Origin: Clostridia bacterium
Lineage (GTDB): Bacteria > Bacillota > Clostridia > Saccharofermentanales > Saccharofermentanaceae
Direction: 5' to 3'
NCBI GenBank assembly: GCA_024403755.1
Contig: JAKSRF010000016.1
Coordinates: 1 to 33,485 of the forward strand
Length of the DNA stretch: 33,485 nucleotides
The notes under the pieces: generated by a model
What the model was told of the DNA's origin: nothing
Databases searched by the model: none
Seen by the model: the letters and a program-made list of their open reading frames with translations, nothing else
Shown here: positions 14,729 through 24,551 of the stretch, one piece after another
Layout: the number at the start of each line of letters is the position of its first letter
How positions within the stretch are numbered: the first letter of the stretch is position 1
Position numbers and translations under genes: made by a program

Positions 14729-17671
14729 ATGAGAGAAACTCAGCAATTGAGAATAGACAAGAAAAAAAGGAGAGAGATTAGTTATTATCCGCTGATTTCA
14801 TTTTTTATCAGTTGTATTTGTTTTTTGTACATATTTATCAGTAATAAGATTACTCCTTTCGGACGCTACAGTTTTTTTTATTCCGATTTAAAAGCTCAAT
14901 ACGCACCATTCCTTCTCCTATGGAAGAATCATCTGTCGCAGCTTGATTTTACAGATTTTGCTTCTTCATTTTCCTATTCCTCAAAGTTAGGATTGGGAAA
15001 GAATCTTATGGGAACTTTAGGCTATTATTTATTCAGCCCTGTTAATTTGATAGTATTGTTTTTTAAAAACAGTCAGATATCCACTGTTGTTAACCTGATT
15101 ATCTCAATTAAATTGTCGCTCGCTTCCGCATTTATGTGCTTGTTTTGTGAGGCTAAATATAAGTTGTTCGTAAATGATGAGTTTGATTTTAAATGCAGAA
15201 GTAAACTTCCGATAGTATTAGGAGTAATGTATGCTTTTACTTCGTATACGATTATTTTAGAGTTTAACATTATGTGGTTGGATGGGTATTTGCTTTTACC
15301 GCTTCTTTTGTATTTTTTAGAGGATTTTATTCGTACCGGAAAGTATAAGTTTATTGTTCCTACATTAGTATTGCTTTTTGTATCCAATTATTACATAGCT
15401 TATATGGTCGGTCTGTTTAGTTTTTTTTATTTGCTTATTCGTATTATTGAGACAGGCAAAGATAGTATTTTTAATAGAAATGCAATAAAAAAAATTGGTA
15501 AGTATATACTAATTGCAGTAATCTGTGCAATGATTTCTGCAGTTATTTTGGTTCCTGTAGCGTTGGATACTTTGGGAAATGCTGATCCTGTAATCATGGG
15601 TGATACAAAAGATTCATTTAATACATTTCCTATTTTAGACATTCTGAGTCAGTTTTTTCTCGGTGAAGCAGGTGAATTGGATTTTTTGATGCATAATTTG
15701 CCGTTGATTTTTTCAAGCATAATGGTAACATGCACTGCATTCATTTATTTTATCTCTTCTGTGTTTGATAAAAGAACAAAGATAATACGTTTAGCTTCTA
15801 TGATATTTTTCTTTGCAGCCTTATATTTTTCGAAAATTAATATTATTTTTCATGCTTTTGATAAACCAAACTGGTTTATGCACAGATTCTCTTTTGTAAT
15901 ATTTTCGCTTACACTGGTGATATGTCTTGAAGTTATTACTAAAATAAAAGAAATCAGCAACAGAACAATTATTTATTCCGGGATATTTATGGTTTTAGTT
16001 CTTTGCTTTGTTTATTTGTATAAGAAGATTCCTTATGAAGCTGAAGATTTCCTGTATAGTATTGCACTGATATTCATATATTCACTTATTCTCTGCTTGT
16101 TAAAAAAGACAAAATGGAATGCTCAACTTAAAGATATGCCTAAGCTTTTGCCATGCATAATGTCAGCTATATTATTGGTAGAATCGGTTTTTCTTAATCC
16201 GTCACTTATTAATCAGTCTTTTTTTATTGCAAGTTTGGATAATTCGATATATTCCGAAGCAATTGAACTGAACGGGATACTTAAGGATAAAGGAGAAAAC
16301 GGTAATAAAGGTTTTAGATCTGAATATGAATGTGGCAGTTTAGGTGATAATGATGAAGATATTGTAGGTGCGCAGAACAGTTTGTGTGCAAATGCTACCG
16401 GCATGTCATTGTTCAGCAGTGTTTCAAATAAGGAAATGACAAGATTTTTGAAACAACTGGGATATATAGTTAATTATAATTATTTCCTTGCATATTACAG
16501 TTATATGATGCCTTCCAATGATGCTTTCTTCTCATTAGGTAATACGATTACTATAAAAGATTATTCTCTGTTACGCAGAGTCAATGAATACAGTGTTGAA
16601 ACTTCAAAAAATACTGAAGAATACGGTGAAGAAGGAATAGAGTATATCCACTTTGAAAATAATAGAGTATTGCCGCTTGCATTTCCGGTTGACAGTAATG
16701 CAAATGTCTTTGATTTTTACAGTTTGGAGAATGATTCCATTGAAAAAGATTATTTAGAATTTAATGAGAACTGGTTTAAATCTATGTTCCCTTACGCTTT
16801 CAGTGAGAATTATATGTTTGAAATAGATAATTCAATGATTGAAGGTCCTGAAGTTAAAGACGGAATCACATATACCGGTTATGACAGTGAGAACAAGATT
16901 CAAATGAGAACTGATTTCAGTGACTCAATCGGAGATGAGGATATCAGCGGAGACTTAAGCAATGTAATTAATTTTGCTAAGACATCTGATGATGAATCTG
17001 TAAAAGCCACATATAAAGTTACTGTTCCTAAATCAGGCGAACTTTATATTAATGTTTCTTTCCCGAAAATTTGTCACCTGTTTGATATTACATATGATAA
17101 GGGTAATATTGAAAGCAGAGATGTATACTCTTTTATTTCCAGGTTGGGATACTATAATGAAGGCGATATTGTGACGTTGGATTTTGACATGCCTAATGGT
17201 TTGGCCATAACGAGCATTAATTTTGCTGTGTTTGATGAAGATGCTTTTAACAGTCAGTTTGATAAAATTGATACTTCTGCTGTTGAGATGACACGATTTA
17301 CTAACGGTCATGCTGAATTTTCTGTTGATACTTCAAAACTTAATAAAAACAATTCATTGATTCTTACAACCATTCCTTTCGAGAAGGGCTGGACATGCTA
17401 TGTAGACGGAAAAGAAACATCAATAACTCCGTATCAGGATGCATTTATTGCTGTGCGCATGAATGACAATGATGGGAAAATACATAAAGTTGAACTGAAA
17501 TTCTGTGCTCCGGGCTTGGTTCCGGGGGCATATATTTCATTATTGGGGATAGTTTTGATTGCTATATTGGGTATTTGTGATAAACTCTTAAAGAATAAGA
17601 AAAATCAGGAAAGTATTGTAGAAAGCGATAATAACGAGAAATATAACAATGTTACAGAGGTGAAAGTATGA
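14729..17671 (+). CDS. YfhO-family membrane glycosyltransferase, copy 2
   Basis: 980 aa. Membrane segment at about residues 20-40, signature SDLKAQYAPFLLLW in the first outer loop (with the acidic residue proposed to be catalytic), SYSSKLGLGKN and SPVNLIVLFF, a block of helices to about 500, then an extracytoplasmic domain ending with GWTCYVDGKE and a final helix near 935-955. The Asn/Glu/Lys-rich tail is cytoplasmic. Expected to take sugar from a lipid carrier and put it on an envelope polymer. ATG 14729 follows GGGAG at 14718-14722. It is divergent from the lipid-sugar synthase and overlaps the phosphosugar mutase by 4 bp. Similar in layout to the copy at 3219-6026 but visibly diverged in sequence. 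Confidence 0.88.
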   Translation: MRETQQLRIDKKKRREISYYPLISFFISCICFLYIFISNKITPFGRYSFFYSDLKAQYAPFLLLWKNHLSQLDFTDFASSFSYSSKLGLGKNLMGTLGYYLFSPVNLIVLFFKNSQISTVVNLIISIKLSLASAFMCLFCEAKYKLFVNDEFDFKCRSKLPIVLGVMYAFTSYTIILEFNIMWLDGYLLLPLLLYFLEDFIRTGKYKFIVPTLVLLFVSNYYIAYMVGLFSFFYLLIRIIETGKDSIFNRNAIKKIGKYILIAVICAMISAVILVPVALDTLGNADPVIMGDTKDSFNTFPILDILSQFFLGEAGELDFLMHNLPLIFSSIMVTCTAFIYFISSVFDKRTKIIRLASMIFFFAALYFSKINIIFHAFDKPNWFMHRFSFVIFSLTLVICLEVITKIKEISNRTIIYSGIFMVLVLCFVYLYKKIPYEAEDFLYSIALIFIYSLILCLLKKTKWNAQLKDMPKLLPCIMSAILLVESVFLNPSLINQSFFIASLDNSIYSEAIELNGILKDKGENGNKGFRSEYECGSLGDNDEDIVGAQNSLCANATGMSLFSSVSNKEMTRFLKQLGYIVNYNYFLAYYSYMMPSNDAFFSLGNTITIKDYSLLRRVNEYSVETSKNTEEYGEEGIEYIHFENNRVLPLAFPVDSNANVFDFYSLENDSIEKDYLEFNENWFKSMFPYAFSENYMFEIDNSMIEGPEVKDGITYTGYDSENKIQMRTDFSDSIGDEDISGDLSNVINFAKTSDDESVKATYKVTVPKSGELYINVSFPKICHLFDITYDKGNIESRDVYSFISRLGYYNEGDIVTLDFDMPNGLAITSINFAVFDEDAFNSQFDKIDTSAVEMTRFTNGHAEFSVDTSKLNKNNSLILTTIPFEKGWTCYVDGKETSITPYQDAFIAVRMNDNDGKIHKVELKFCAPGLVPGAYISLLGIVLIAILGICDKLLKNKKNQESIVESDNNEKYNNVTEVKV

Positions 17672-19449
17672 ATTACAAGGATCTTTACGAAGTTTGGAGC
17701 AAGGACAATTTCTTTAATGAAGCAACACGAAATGAGCTTCTTTCAATTAAAGATGATGATAAGGAAATAGAGGAAAGATTTTACAGAAGTCTGGAATTCG
17801 GTACAGGTGGATTGCGAGGTGTTATCGGCGCAGGTACAAACCGAATGAATATCTATACTGTAGCGAAGGCTTCGGCAGGATTGGCACAGTATATTATTGC
17901 AAACGGTGAAGAGGCAATGAAGAAAGGTGTTGCGGTATCATTTGATTCAAGACATTTTTCTCCTGAATTTGCTGAGATTACAGCTTGTACTCTTGCTGCA
18001 TACGGAATTACCGTTCATCTTTCCGATGAATTGAGACCGGTTCCTATGTTGTCGTATTCTGTAAGATATTTCGGTGCTTTTGCAGGCGTAATGGTTACAG
18101 CTTCACATAACCCGCCAAAGTACAACGGATATAAGGTTTACGGTGAAGACGGCGGACAGGTTACAACAGAGGCAGCAGCTGCAATTCTTGCCAATATAGA
18201 GAAATTTGACGATGTAAGAACTGTTAAGACAATGTCGTTAGATGAAGCTATGAATAAAGGTCTTGTTACTAAGTTCGGTGAGGATGTCGATAAGGCATAT
18301 ACTAAGATGCTTACTGAGCTTGTTATTGATAAGGGCGCTATAGAAAGACAGAAGAACATGAGTATTGTTTATACTCCGCTTCATGGTTCAGGTAATAAGC
18401 CTGTAAGAAGAATTCTCAATGAAATCGGATTTGCTAATGTGCATGTTGTTCCTGAACAGGAAAAGCCGGACGGAAGTTTCCCTACAGTAAAAACTCCGAA
18501 TCCTGAGGATCCGGCAGCTCTTACAATGGGTATTGAGTTGGCTGAGAAGGTAGGGGCTTCGATTGTTGTAGGTACCGATCCTGATTCTGATCGTGTAGGT
18601 GTAGCTGCAAAAACCTCTGAGAATGGTAAGACAGTATATAAGACGTTTACAGGCAATCAGATGGGTATTATGCTTCTCGATTATATTTTAAATTCAAAAA
18701 AAGAGGCAGGAAATCTTCCGGACAATTCGTTTGCAGTTACTACTATTGTATCTACAAAGCTTGCAGGTGCAATTTGTAAAGACTACGGTGTAGAACTTCA
18801 GGAAGTTCTTACGGGATTTAAGTTTATCGGTGAGCGAATTAAGATTGATGATGAGTTTGGCAGTAAACACTTTCAGTTTGGTTTTGAGGAAAGTTACGGA
18901 TATCTTTCGGGACTTAATGTAAGAGACAAGGATGCCGTAGTTGCTACTATGCTTATTTGCGGTATGGCTGCTCAGAGTTTTGATAAGGGTGAGACTTTGT
19001 TTGACAGACTTGAAAGAGTTTATAAGAAGTACGGTTATGGTTTTGAATCAGCAGTAAGCTTTACTCTTGAGGGTAAGGAAGGTCTTGAGAAGATTGGAAA
19101 TTGCATGGTTGAAATGCGTAAGGAACTTGAGGCTGCAAGAAGTTCTTCCGATGCTGATAAGCTTATCGGTGTCTGTGGTGTGAATGCCGTAAGAGATTAT
19201 GCTTCATCCATTAGATATGAGTTCTCAGATTCTGTATCGGAGGGAACAATTAATCTTATCAAGTCCAATGTTCTTCTCTATGAACTCGGAGGTAACAAAG
19301 GTCTTGATTGGGCATGTGTAAGACCGTCCGGAACAGAGCCGAAGCTTAAGATTTATTTTGGTTGTTATGCGGATACTGAAGAAGCAGCAAAGACAAGATT
19401 GGAAGAGATTAAGAGTAAGATGTCTGCACATATTGAGGCTAAGCTCTGA
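17668..19449 (+). CDS. Phospho-sugar mutase (phosphoglucomutase/phosphomannomutase, PgcA-like)
   Basis: 593 aa, close to the length of PgcA/PGM2-type alpha-D-phosphohexomutases. Phosphoserine loop TASHNPPKYNGYKVYG near residue 144-159, Mg2+ loop GTDPDSDRVG near 302, sugar-specificity loop GFEESYGYL near 407-415 and phosphate-binding RPSGTEPKLK near 552. It interconverts hexose 6- and 1-phosphate. It starts inside the end of the yfhO gene (ATGA overlap), so the two are translated together; Glc-1-P would feed UDP-glucose and the lipid-sugar synthase next door. A Man-6-P/Man-1-P role for the nearby GDP-mannose pathway is an alternative. A terminator closes the unit. Confidence 0.9.
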   Translation: MNYKDLYEVWSKDNFFNEATRNELLSIKDDDKEIEERFYRSLEFGTGGLRGVIGAGTNRMNIYTVAKASAGLAQYIIANGEEAMKKGVAVSFDSRHFSPEFAEITACTLAAYGITVHLSDELRPVPMLSYSVRYFGAFAGVMVTASHNPPKYNGYKVYGEDGGQVTTEAAAAILANIEKFDDVRTVKTMSLDEAMNKGLVTKFGEDVDKAYTKMLTELVIDKGAIERQKNMSIVYTPLHGSGNKPVRRILNEIGFANVHVVPEQEKPDGSFPTVKTPNPEDPAALTMGIELAEKVGASIVVGTDPDSDRVGVAAKTSENGKTVYKTFTGNQMGIMLLDYILNSKKEAGNLPDNSFAVTTIVSTKLAGAICKDYGVELQEVLTGFKFIGERIKIDDEFGSKHFQFGFEESYGYLSGLNVRDKDAVVATMLICGMAAQSFDKGETLFDRLERVYKKYGYGFESAVSFTLEGKEGLEKIGNCMVEMRKELEAARSSSDADKLIGVCGVNAVRDYASSIRYEFSDSVSEGTINLIKSNVLLYELGGNKGLDWACVRPSGTEPKLKIYFGCYADTEEAAKTRLEEIKSKMSAHIEAKL

Positions 19450-19468
19450 TTTTGAAGTTGTAATTTTT

Positions 19469-19500
19469 ACCGGACCCTCTTTAGGGTCCGGTATATTTTT
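19469..19500 (+). terminator. Rho-independent terminator after the mutase
   Basis: ACCGGACCC (19469-19477) pairs with GGGTCCGGT (19484-19492), short loop, then ATATTTTT. Confidence 0.88.
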
Positions 19501-19515
19501 AGGAATAAATGAGAT

Positions 19516-20109
19516 ATGTATGAGTTAAGTTATAACGATAAAATATTGACTGTCGATACAGATGATTCTTTATTTTCGCCTAATGCTGCCGATAAGGGAA
19601 CAATGTTTATGCTGGAACATGTTACTTTTGAGAAAGATGATATTCTTCTGGATCTTGGATGCGGAACCGGAGTAGTATCTCTTTGTGCTGCAGCTGCAGG
19701 GGTTAAACCATGTAATATTACTCTTACAGATGTTGATTCAAAGGCTGTAAGCTGTTCTCAAAAAAACATGGAGAATAATGGTTTTGACGGGGCTGATTAT
19801 GTATGTGACTTTGCATTGAGAGGAGTAACTACGACCGGCTTTACCAAAATTCTTTCTAATCCACCGTATCATACCGATTTTGCCGTAGCCAAGGAGTTTA
19901 TCAGCAAGGGGTTTAACCGACTCTGTATAGGCGGGAAAATGTACATGGTAACCAAACGCAAGGAATGGTATAAAAACAGAATTGCGGCTATATTCGGAGG
20001 CGTGAGAATATATGAGAATGAAGACGGTTATTATGTGTTTGAAGCGGAAAAGCGTTCAACATCATTTGCGGAAAAGAAAAAAACTGCTAATAAGCACTCG
20101 TGTAAATAG
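19516..20109 (+). CDS. Class I SAM-dependent methyltransferase (RsmC-like MTS domain)
   Basis: 197 aa. SAM-binding motif LLDLGCGTG at about residues 44-52, acidic loop LTDVDSKA near 74-81, and catalytic NPPY at 115-118, typical of enzymes that methylate the exocyclic amine of adenine or guanine in RNA, DNA or protein glutamine. Size and order fit the small MTS domain of RsmC-type rRNA guanine methyltransferases; the duplicated N-terminal half of RsmC is absent, as is usual in Bacillota. AGGA at 19501-19504 is only fairly placed for ATG 19516, and the start is close behind the terminator tail. The C-terminus is Lys-rich, as in RNA-binding proteins. Confidence 0.78.
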   Translation: MYELSYNDKILTVDTDDSLFSPNAADKGTMFMLEHVTFEKDDILLDLGCGTGVVSLCAAAAGVKPCNITLTDVDSKAVSCSQKNMENNGFDGADYVCDFALRGVTTTGFTKILSNPPYHTDFAVAKEFISKGFNRLCIGGKMYMVTKRKEWYKNRIAAIFGGVRIYENEDGYYVFEAEKRSTSFAEKKKTANKHSCK

Positions 20110-20150
20110 ATTTGTTTTTGTTTAATAAATATGTGTGTTTTATTTGCTAA

Positions 20151-21236
<1,086 letters not shown>

Positions 21237-21254
21237 TTTTTGTGATGTATTATA

Positions 21255-21303
21255 AGGGTCGCTTGTATATTAATGTCTAATAATATGGGCGACCTTGTTT
21301 TTT
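21255..21303 (+). terminator. Possible weak terminator or attenuator between gmd and rmd
   Basis: GGTCGC (21257-21262) pairs with GCGACC (21289-21294); an inner AT stem (ATATTA with TAATAT) fills the loop; TTGTTTTTTA follows. The long arm is GC-rich for this genome. If active it would lower rmd expression relative to gmd. Confidence 0.5.
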
Positions 21304-21340
21304 ATTAAATATAAATTCTGAGACAAAGGGTGTATCAAAG

Positions 21341-22255
21341 ATGAAGAAAGCATTGATTATTGGAATTTATGGCTTTGCAGGTTCGTATCTTCGTCAGGAG
21401 CTTGAACAGTATTATGACTGTTACGGTGTTGATGTTGTGTCGCGAGATGACAAAGTCGAAGCTTTGGATATGACCGATTATACTCAGGCGGAATCAGTTA
21501 TAAGCAGAATAAAGCCGGATTTAGTTTTTAATCTTGCCGGACAGGCTTCACCGATGATTTCATGGGAAAAGATAAACTTTACGATGGAATTGAATGTTAA
21601 CCTGTCGGTTAATATACTGGAAGCTTGCAGAAAGCATTGTCCTGAATCCAGAATACTGCTTGTTGGTTCTGCCAATCAGTACGATTTGAGTCAGTCCTCA
21701 GAGCCGTTTGTTGATGAGAATATACCGCTTGTTAATAATTCGCCTTATGCCGTTTCCAAAAACACGCAGGAAGCGTTGGTTAAGTTATATGTGAAGAAAT
21801 ACGGTATGGATGTTATAATGACGAGATCATTTAATCATATCGGTGTAGGCCAAAAGGTAGGATTTGTAATTACTGATTATTGTAAGAGAATAGTTGACCT
21901 TGAGAGAGGAGATATTGAGACATTTACTTATGGTAATTTGGATTCATGGAGAGATTTCTCTGATGCAAGAGATGTAGTAAAAGCATACAGACTTCTTGCA
22001 GAAAAAGGTGTATCAGGCGAGATATATAACGTCGGTTCAGGTAAAAGCAGTTATATAAGAGACTTGGTAGGTTATCTTGTATCAAAGAGTGAGAAGGCTT
22101 CTCAGGTGACGACTCTCCCGGAACGCTTGGATGATGATGCTTTGGTGCATTATGCGGCAGATATTACAAAGCTTAAGAATGATACGGGATTTGAGCCGTC
22201 ATATGATTTGTACAGTACATTGGATGAGATTCTTGAGAGTTTTCGCAAGGCTTGA
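21341..22255 (+). CDS. rmd: GDP-4-keto-6-deoxy-D-mannose reductase (RMD-like SDR)
   Basis: 304 aa. NAD(P) loop GIYGFAGSYL from residue 8, DMTDY, NLAGQASPMISWE near 66-78, serine motif GSANQYD near 107, catalytic YAVSK at 136-140 and RSFNHIGVGQ near 163-172, a segment typical of RMD. RMD reduces the Gmd product to GDP-D-rhamnose. Fcl/WcaG, which makes GDP-L-fucose, has a different N-terminus and epimerase motifs that I do not see; a GDP-6-deoxy-talose type reductase is a less likely alternative. RBS AAAGGGTG precedes the ATG. It pairs with gmd upstream. Confidence 0.82.
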   Translation: MKKALIIGIYGFAGSYLRQELEQYYDCYGVDVVSRDDKVEALDMTDYTQAESVISRIKPDLVFNLAGQASPMISWEKINFTMELNVNLSVNILEACRKHCPESRILLVGSANQYDLSQSSEPFVDENIPLVNNSPYAVSKNTQEALVKLYVKKYGMDVIMTRSFNHIGVGQKVGFVITDYCKRIVDLERGDIETFTYGNLDSWRDFSDARDVVKAYRLLAEKGVSGEIYNVGSGKSSYIRDLVGYLVSKSEKASQVTTLPERLDDDALVHYAADITKLKNDTGFEPSYDLYSTLDEILESFRKA

Positions 22256-22298
22256 TTCTGCAATCGACATATATCAATAAATTTATTGGAGACAAGAA

Positions 22299-23273
22299 AT
22301 GAAAGATTCAGTAGTTAGTTTTTTTAAGAGATACGATGAGATTGAGAAGTTGGTTCTTGATCAGCAGATGGATTATTTTCAGGATAAACTTCAGGAGTTT
22401 GAAGGTGATGACAAAACATATGAGGAATTTGTTCTTGATCAGGTTTTGGCTAAAGCCAGGGAGCAGATGCTGAGTATGGAGGAAGCTCCTGCTGAAGAGC
22501 TCGGCGGAAAGTCATTAAAACAATATCTTGAAGAAATATCTCTTGCTGAACTTATCGAGATACAGGATTATTGTGCTGCTGAACTTGATTCAGAGGTCCC
22601 GTTTTCTGTTATTGATGCTGTTGCAGCATATGAGGATAGAAACGAAGTGATAAAAACAGCTACTGAGGCTATTGAGAATGCTTCTTGGACGGAAGAAGAA
22701 TTGGCGGCAACCGAAGATGGTGAGGATAAGCTTTTTGAATTGGAATTTAATAAGGTAAAAGCTTGGTTTGATGTTCTGATAAAGTTAGGTTATTCTGATT
22801 TGACTGAAGGCGTTATAGACAGATTTATGAGTTATGAATTAACTCGTGAATTTGTTGCTGAGTCTGTATCTAAGTATGTTGAAGCTTTTCCCGATGTATC
22901 AATTCCAATGATAATAAGCAGACTTGATGCCAATAAAGATAACGGAATCAAAGGTCCATGTGAGGATTTGGTAATGATGCTTGCCGCTATCGGTAGAGAA
23001 GTAAAGAACGATGATATCTATATGGCATTAAAGTCAGCCTTCAGATACATGGAGAATAAGATTTATGCAGTAATATGTCTTGGTGAGTATGGTGACGGAA
23101 GAGCTGTACCTATGCTTAAGGGATATGTTAATCGCCATCAGGATACGATAGAGAGAGATGTTTTCTACGAGATTTTGTCTGCTGTACAAAAACTCGGAGG
23201 AGATATTTCAGACATTCAGGATCCTTTCCGTGATTTTGATAAGAACGGTAATTTATTGAATGGTGAAGATTAA
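22299..23273 (+). CDS. Unrecognised acidic protein, HEAT-like C-terminal half
   Basis: 324 aa, strongly acidic, almost all helical in appearance, no signal peptide or membrane segment. From about residue 190 the pattern of paired amphipathic helices (PMIISRLDANKD, LVMMLAAIGREVKNDD, YAVICLGEYGDGRAVPMLKG, FYEILSAVQKLGGD) resembles HEAT repeats, which form protein-binding scaffolds; the segment GEYGDGRAVPML is the classic HEAT-type turn. The N-terminal ~110 residues are helical with many Glu. I do not recognise a family or a catalytic motif. ATG 22299 follows GGAG at 22289-22292; the gene sits 43 bp after rmd and 18 bp before the GH26 gene, so it is probably in the same transcript. Confidence 0.8.
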   Translation: MKDSVVSFFKRYDEIEKLVLDQQMDYFQDKLQEFEGDDKTYEEFVLDQVLAKAREQMLSMEEAPAEELGGKSLKQYLEEISLAELIEIQDYCAAELDSEVPFSVIDAVAAYEDRNEVIKTATEAIENASWTEEELAATEDGEDKLFELEFNKVKAWFDVLIKLGYSDLTEGVIDRFMSYELTREFVAESVSKYVEAFPDVSIPMIISRLDANKDNGIKGPCEDLVMMLAAIGREVKNDDIYMALKSAFRYMENKIYAVICLGEYGDGRAVPMLKGYVNRHQDTIERDVFYEILSAVQKLGGDISDIQDPFRDFDKNGNLLNGED

Positions 23274-23291
23274 TTCTTTTACGGAGATGTT

Positions 23292-24383
23292 ATGATGCTT
23301 CAGGTTTACAGAGATCAGGCTTGTACGGATTTATTGAGCAAATTGGAAGATCTTTCTTTCGAAGACAAGTTTTTATTCGGACAACAGAATGCTGCACATA
23401 TAGGAGTTGGTATTAATGCCAAGGACGGAACAGAATCTGACATAAAAAATCTCACAGGCAGACATCCTGCTATAGTCGGGATTGACACGCTCAGTTTTTA
23501 TGGATATGAGGGAACTTTTGACGCAGGTGTAAAGGTTGTAAAACAATTAAATAAGGAAGGCGTAATTATTACACTTTCTTCGCATATGCCAAATTTCTCT
23601 TTGGGCGGTGAGGGCTTTTACGATTATTCTCCTAATATTACAGATGGACATGTGGCAGCGAGAATTCTTCCGGGCGGTGATTTAAATACTAAGTATTTGC
23701 GCTTTTTGGATAAAATAGCTGATTTTGCCGAAGCGTGCATTGATGTAAGCGGAAACAGAATACCGATGATTTTCAGGCCGTTTCATGAATGTAATGGTTC
23801 ATGGTTTTGGTGGGGTAAAGATTATATTACTGATGATAAATTTGTTGCTTTGTTCAGATATACTATTGATTATTTGACGGAGAACAGAGGCATACGTAAT
23901 TTCCTTTACGCATATTCGCCTAACGGACCTTTTACATCTGTTGAAGAGTATATGAGTCGTTATCCGGGTGATGATTATATTGATATTATGGGTATGGATT
24001 TTTATAATGACAGACCTAAAGAAGATGATGATTTTTGGAAGAAGTTTACTGCTTCCTTAAGAATTGTTGCAAACAGCGCGCGGGAAAGAGGGAAATTGTT
24101 TGCCGTTACTGAGACAGGACCTCGTACGTTGGATTCTGCCAATGACGGGAAATATTATGAAGGAATAGCTCCTGATGAGAATACTGTTAAAGATTGGTAT
24201 ATGAGACTGCTTAAGACAATTATGTCGGATAAAAATATCAAAGGTATTACATATGTGTTTACTTGGGCTAATTTCTCTGAGACACAGTTTTGGGTTCCTT
24301 ATAGGAAAGCAGATTTTGAACATGAGATGGTTGCGGATTTCCTTGAATTTGTTAATTCCGGTCATGTTCTTCTTGCTCCGTAA
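23292..24383 (+). CDS. Glycoside hydrolase family 26 (mannanase-like), cytoplasmic
   Basis: 363 aa (or 362 from the second of two adjacent ATGs). GH26 retaining enzymes cleave beta-1,4-mannan or related beta-glycans. Catalytic acid Glu166 is in FRPFHECNGSWFWWGK and nucleophile Glu274 in AVTETGPRT; FLFGQQNAAHIG near residue 29 and MGMDFYNDR near 233 are also typical. No signal peptide, anchor or carbohydrate-binding module: a single-domain enzyme acting on imported oligosaccharides, or a cell-associated protein. RBS ACGGAG is just upstream. It follows the GDP-rhamnose genes, but no transporter is adjacent. Confidence 0.87.
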   Translation: MMLQVYRDQACTDLLSKLEDLSFEDKFLFGQQNAAHIGVGINAKDGTESDIKNLTGRHPAIVGIDTLSFYGYEGTFDAGVKVVKQLNKEGVIITLSSHMPNFSLGGEGFYDYSPNITDGHVAARILPGGDLNTKYLRFLDKIADFAEACIDVSGNRIPMIFRPFHECNGSWFWWGKDYITDDKFVALFRYTIDYLTENRGIRNFLYAYSPNGPFTSVEEYMSRYPGDDYIDIMGMDFYNDRPKEDDDFWKKFTASLRIVANSARERGKLFAVTETGPRTLDSANDGKYYEGIAPDENTVKDWYMRLLKTIMSDKNIKGITYVFTWANFSETQFWVPYRKADFEHEMVADFLEFVNSGHVLLAP

Positions 24384-24420
24384 TTGTATTTTAATAAAAC
24401 AACCATATAAATCAGCATTT

Positions 24421-24450
24421 AAAAGAGCGGAATGTCTGCTCTTTTTTCTT
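24421..24450 (+). terminator. Rho-independent terminator after the GH26 gene
   Basis: AAAAGAGC (24421-24428) pairs with GCTCTTTT (24438-24445), followed by TTCTTT. Confidence 0.75.
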
Positions 24451-24477
24451 TGTCGGATTTGTCGTATTTTGTCGGAA
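24448..24477 (+). promoter_or_regulatory. Three phased TTTGTCG motifs upstream of the 156-aa gene
   Basis: TTTGTCGGA, TTTGTCGTA and TTTGTCGGA occur as direct repeats about 10 and 11 bp apart, close to one helical turn, ending 75 bp before the start codon. This looks like a binding site for a multimeric regulator; no factor is assigned. Confidence 0.35.
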
Positions 24478-24551
24478 AAACGTAGGTTTTTTCTTCTTGA
24501 AAATTTGGTAGCATTTAGGTACACCATCTAAAAAATAATAAGGAGAACGTT

